A stretch of 64,000 bases of DNA, from assembly GCF_010500955.1 (NCBI RefSeq), contig NZ_QVMJ01000002.1, positions 1-64,000 of the forward strand, written 5' to 3'. A program made the translations under genes and the position numbers. The stretch comes from Bacteroides sp. 519 (GTDB lineage Bacteria; Bacteroidota; Bacteroidia; Bacteroidales; Bacteroidaceae). Every line of letters starts with the position of its first letter. Within the stretch, counting starts at the first letter, position 1. This document shows, one piece after another, positions 62,065 to 64,000 of this stretch. The notes under the pieces were generated by a model, which was not told the DNA's origin, made no database searches, and was given only the letters and a program-made list of their open reading frames with translations.

Positions 62065-63642
62065 TCACCAACCTGGATTCTGTTTCAAATTCGGATTTCC
62101 ATTCACATCGCTTGCCGGTATGGGGAACAATTCGTTTTTCCCACTTTTAAATCCATTACCTCCTGTATTAGAAGTGGTAACGTCGTAAGTCCAATCTTCT
62201 TTAAGACCGATCAATGTGTACATCACCTTACCGCAATCAGCCAGTTTAGTTGCTGCATCTCCCCAGCGAACAAGGTCAATAAAGTGGTGTCCTTCACCAA
62301 ATAATTCGGCACGGCGTTCTGCCTTCACTCCATATTGTTCATTATTCATATCCAATGTAGGAGCGTCTCCCAAACCTGCGCGGCTGCGAACCAGGTTGAG
62401 TGCTTCAAGACCAGATATTGCACCCGGAGTTCCTCCCATAGCTACAGCTTCGGCATAGTTAAGCAACACTTCGGCATAACGCATATAAGGGGTATTCCGC
62501 TTGGTATAATAATAAGGGAAGTCTCCGGACAAGTCCTCTGCCAAACACAATTCTTTTACTTTAATGTATCCTTCACATTCTGCAATAGGAAGCGTAATGT
62601 ATCCCATGTATTGGGCAGTGGCATATCCTACAAGAGTTTCCTGGTAGCGTGGCGAAGTTTGCCCATCATGCGTATCCATAAATGTGGCAAAGGAACTAGA
62701 TGGATAAGAACCCATACCAAAGCCCATCAATATACTACCATACTTAGCATACCATACGGCAATATTTGGAGAAAAAGCAGCTAAATCAAAAGTTCCTGAT
62801 TGCGAATTAGAAACACTTGGATCATCAGCAAAGTCGAATTCCCATAGGTTTTCCGGGCTAAAATCACCGGCAGAACTGTTGAAGGTTGCAAAATCAGGAT
62901 TCAATTCATATTTGTTCGTAGCTATAACTTTATTGTATAATGTATTGGCTGCTTCATTGTACTTTCCTTGCCATAACTGGGCTTTGCCAAGATAGCCATA
63001 CGCAGCTTCTTTAGTTATACGGCCACCGATTGTAGACTGTCCATCTTTGCCCAACTTGCTAGGTAGGGCTTCTGCTGCCGTTTGCAATTCACTTTCAATA
63101 AATATCCATGATTCCGCGGCTGGTGTATTCCCTTCGCTCCCGTTCAGAATGTGATCAGCAAGAGGTGGATTACCATATAGTTGCACTAAATTCATCATAC
63201 AAATGGCGCGGATAGCACGGGCTTCTGCCAAAACTTGGTTCTTTACGCTTTCAGAAGCTACATTGTTTGCAGGCAGTCCGTCAAGAATCATATTACACCA
63301 ATAGGCCACTTTATAATAATAAGACCAGATATAGGCATAAGTATTGGCGGTAGAGGTTTCATTGTATGCATAATAATTAGCAGATTCTCCACTCATACGT
63401 GCCATTTCATAATTTACCGCCAGATAGCATGCCTGTCCGCCTGCCAAAACCGCCTGGTAAGCATCTCCTTTTATCAAAGCATAGATAGCCGCTATAAATT
63501 GATAAGTTTCAGCATCATTAGCAGTCTGGTATTTATCTACCTTGATAACACCTTGTTGTTCTATGTCAAGTTTGTCGTCACAAGAGGTGAAAACGATAGC
63601 AACCAAAAGTATTGCTAAGATGGGTTTGAATATATATTTCAT
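62065..63642 (-). CDS. susD: SusD/RagB-family nutrient-binding outer-membrane lipoprotein
   Basis: A 525-residue protein from the ATG at 63642, where the lipobox signal PILAILLVAIVFTSCDDK follows; a longer frame running into the receptor gene is spurious. The SusD fold is seen in EAYQFI-like DAETYQFIAAIYALIKGDAY, QVLAEARAIRAICMMNLVQL (TPR-like helices), YMRYAEVLLNYAEAVAMGG and the closing ERRAELFGEGHHFIDLVRWG. It binds glycans on the cell surface over the SusC channel. It begins 13 bp after the receptor gene. The ligand cannot be named, but the downstream enzymes imply a rhamnose- and hexosamine-containing glycan with ester groups. Confidence 0.92.
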   Translation of the reverse strand: MKYIFKPILAILLVAIVFTSCDDKLDIEQQGVIKVDKYQTANDAETYQFIAAIYALIKGDAYQAVLAGGQACYLAVNYEMARMSGESANYYAYNETSTANTYAYIWSYYYKVAYWCNMILDGLPANNVASESVKNQVLAEARAIRAICMMNLVQLYGNPPLADHILNGSEGNTPAAESWIFIESELQTAAEALPSKLGKDGQSTIGGRITKEAAYGYLGKAQLWQGKYNEAANTLYNKVIATNKYELNPDFATFNSSAGDFSPENLWEFDFADDPSVSNSQSGTFDLAAFSPNIAVWYAKYGSILMGFGMGSYPSSSFATFMDTHDGQTSPRYQETLVGYATAQYMGYITLPIAECEGYIKVKELCLAEDLSGDFPYYYTKRNTPYMRYAEVLLNYAEAVAMGGTPGAISGLEALNLVRSRAGLGDAPTLDMNNEQYGVKAERRAELFGEGHHFIDLVRWGDAATKLADCGKVMYTLIGLKEDWTYDVTTSNTGGNGFKSGKNELFPIPASDVNGNPNLKQNPGW

Positions 63643-63655
63643 TGTCTTTGTCTTT

Positions 63656-64000
63656 TTAGAATGTAACATTAAAACCAAAAGATACAGATTTAGCCATTGG
63701 ATAACCACCGTAGTCAATTGCCATTGCACTTGATGTATTAGAGGAGGCATTGGTTTCCGGATCACTACCAGGGTAATCTGTAAATGTGAAGAAATTATCA
63801 AGCGATACATACAAACGAATCAATTCTACTCCAATCGGTCTCATCAATTTCTTTGGCATGGTATAGCCTAACTGTATCTGCTTAATCTTAAAGTATGAAG
63901 CGTCAAAAACAAAAGCATCCGAATTGTAAAAACGTTGGTCATTCACCTGATAAACCGCTGATGGCATAGTGGCTTGTGTATTTGTTGAAGTCCAACGTCC
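63656..64000 (-). CDS. susC: SusC/RagA-family TonB-dependent receptor, C-terminal end only
   Basis: About 114 C-terminal residues of a TonB-dependent outer-membrane transporter; the gene continues past the right edge of the window. Diagnostic parts are DAFVFDASYFKIKQIQLGYT, MRPIGVELIRLYVSLDNFFT, FTDYPGSDPETN and the last barrel strand AKSVSFGFNVTF. It imports oligosaccharides with the SusD lipoprotein encoded 13 bp downstream and starts, or is near the start of, the glycan-use operon. Confidence 0.92.
   Translation of the reverse strand, partial: GRWTSTNTQATMPSAVYQVNDQRFYNSDAFVFDASYFKIKQIQLGYTMPKKLMRPIGVELIRLYVSLDNFFTFTDYPGSDPETNASSNTSSAMAIDYGGYPMAKSVSFGFNVTF

Noticed and set aside
1..64000. 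CRISPR arrays, tRNA and rRNA genes
   Set aside because: No regularly spaced short repeats with unique spacers and no tRNA- or rRNA-like sequence were recognised by eye; the only regular array is the 42-bp tandem repeat, which has no spacers.

Overview
The window is Bacteroidales DNA, most likely Bacteroides or Parabacteroides. The evidence is a SusC/SusD pair with surface glycosidases, Bacteroidetes-type promoters (TAnnTTTG at -7, no Shine-Dalgarno), lipoprotein signals with Ser/Ala-Cys, and a conjugative-element gene set (ParA, MobV relaxase, DUF4099-type proteins, ArdC proteins, Toprim protein) of the kind carried by Bacteroidales integrative elements. No rRNA, tRNA or CRISPR array was seen.

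Layout: 1-99 is the end of an insertion element lying against the 3' remnant of a DUF4374 gene (95-646). 650-1325 is structured non-coding DNA. 1326-4763 starts a mobile-element operon: two small proteins, ParA, a ribbon-helix-helix partner, a short-chain dehydrogenase and the 5' third of a RecD-like helicase. 4764-9626 is the RND pump and outer-membrane factor of a tripartite efflux system. 9665-29671 is a long block of element genes: DUF4099-like, Toprim, PH-domain, three M23 peptidases, an OB-fold protein and two ArdC-like proteins. 29679-30039 is a MITE-like element. 30282-34121 is a four-gene operon with a SIR2 protein and an HExxH protein, which I regard as a candidate undescribed defence system. 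34625-42196 holds a membrane phosphoribosyltransferase, an OmpA protein, the MobV relaxase with a candidate oriT, and accessory genes. 42600-46654 is a recombinase-fold protein followed by a Septu-like ATPase/HNH pair. 46715-48257 is the rest of the RecD-like helicase. 48266-49384 is the efflux adaptor, preceded by a 42-bp tandem repeat. 49710-64000 is a polysaccharide-utilization locus on the minus strand: SusC, SusD, two esterases, GH3, GH20, GH3 and GH78.

The main structural result is a precise 43.5-kb inversion, 4764-48257. The helicase gene is cut at 4763/4764 and its remainder lies reversed at 48257. The RND gene is cut at the same two points: its first five codons (MLKTF) remain behind the adaptor gene at 48258-48272 and the rest starts at 4764. 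Re-inverting the segment restores both genes at the junctions without losing a base. In the restored order the element runs ParA-RHH-SDR-RecD, the HNH/ATPase module, mobilization genes, the SIR2 operon, the DUF4099/M23 block, and then the efflux operon in adaptor-pump-outer membrane order next to the polysaccharide-utilization locus.

Several element genes are broken: a helicase frameshift at about 47003, poly-A frameshifts at 9674-9682 and 19701-19709, and a TGA in an ArdC gene at 28808. No type IV secretion genes and no tyrosine integrase occur in the window. The element therefore looks like a decaying or mobilizable island still carrying intact defence cargo, unless some of the lesions are sequencing errors.
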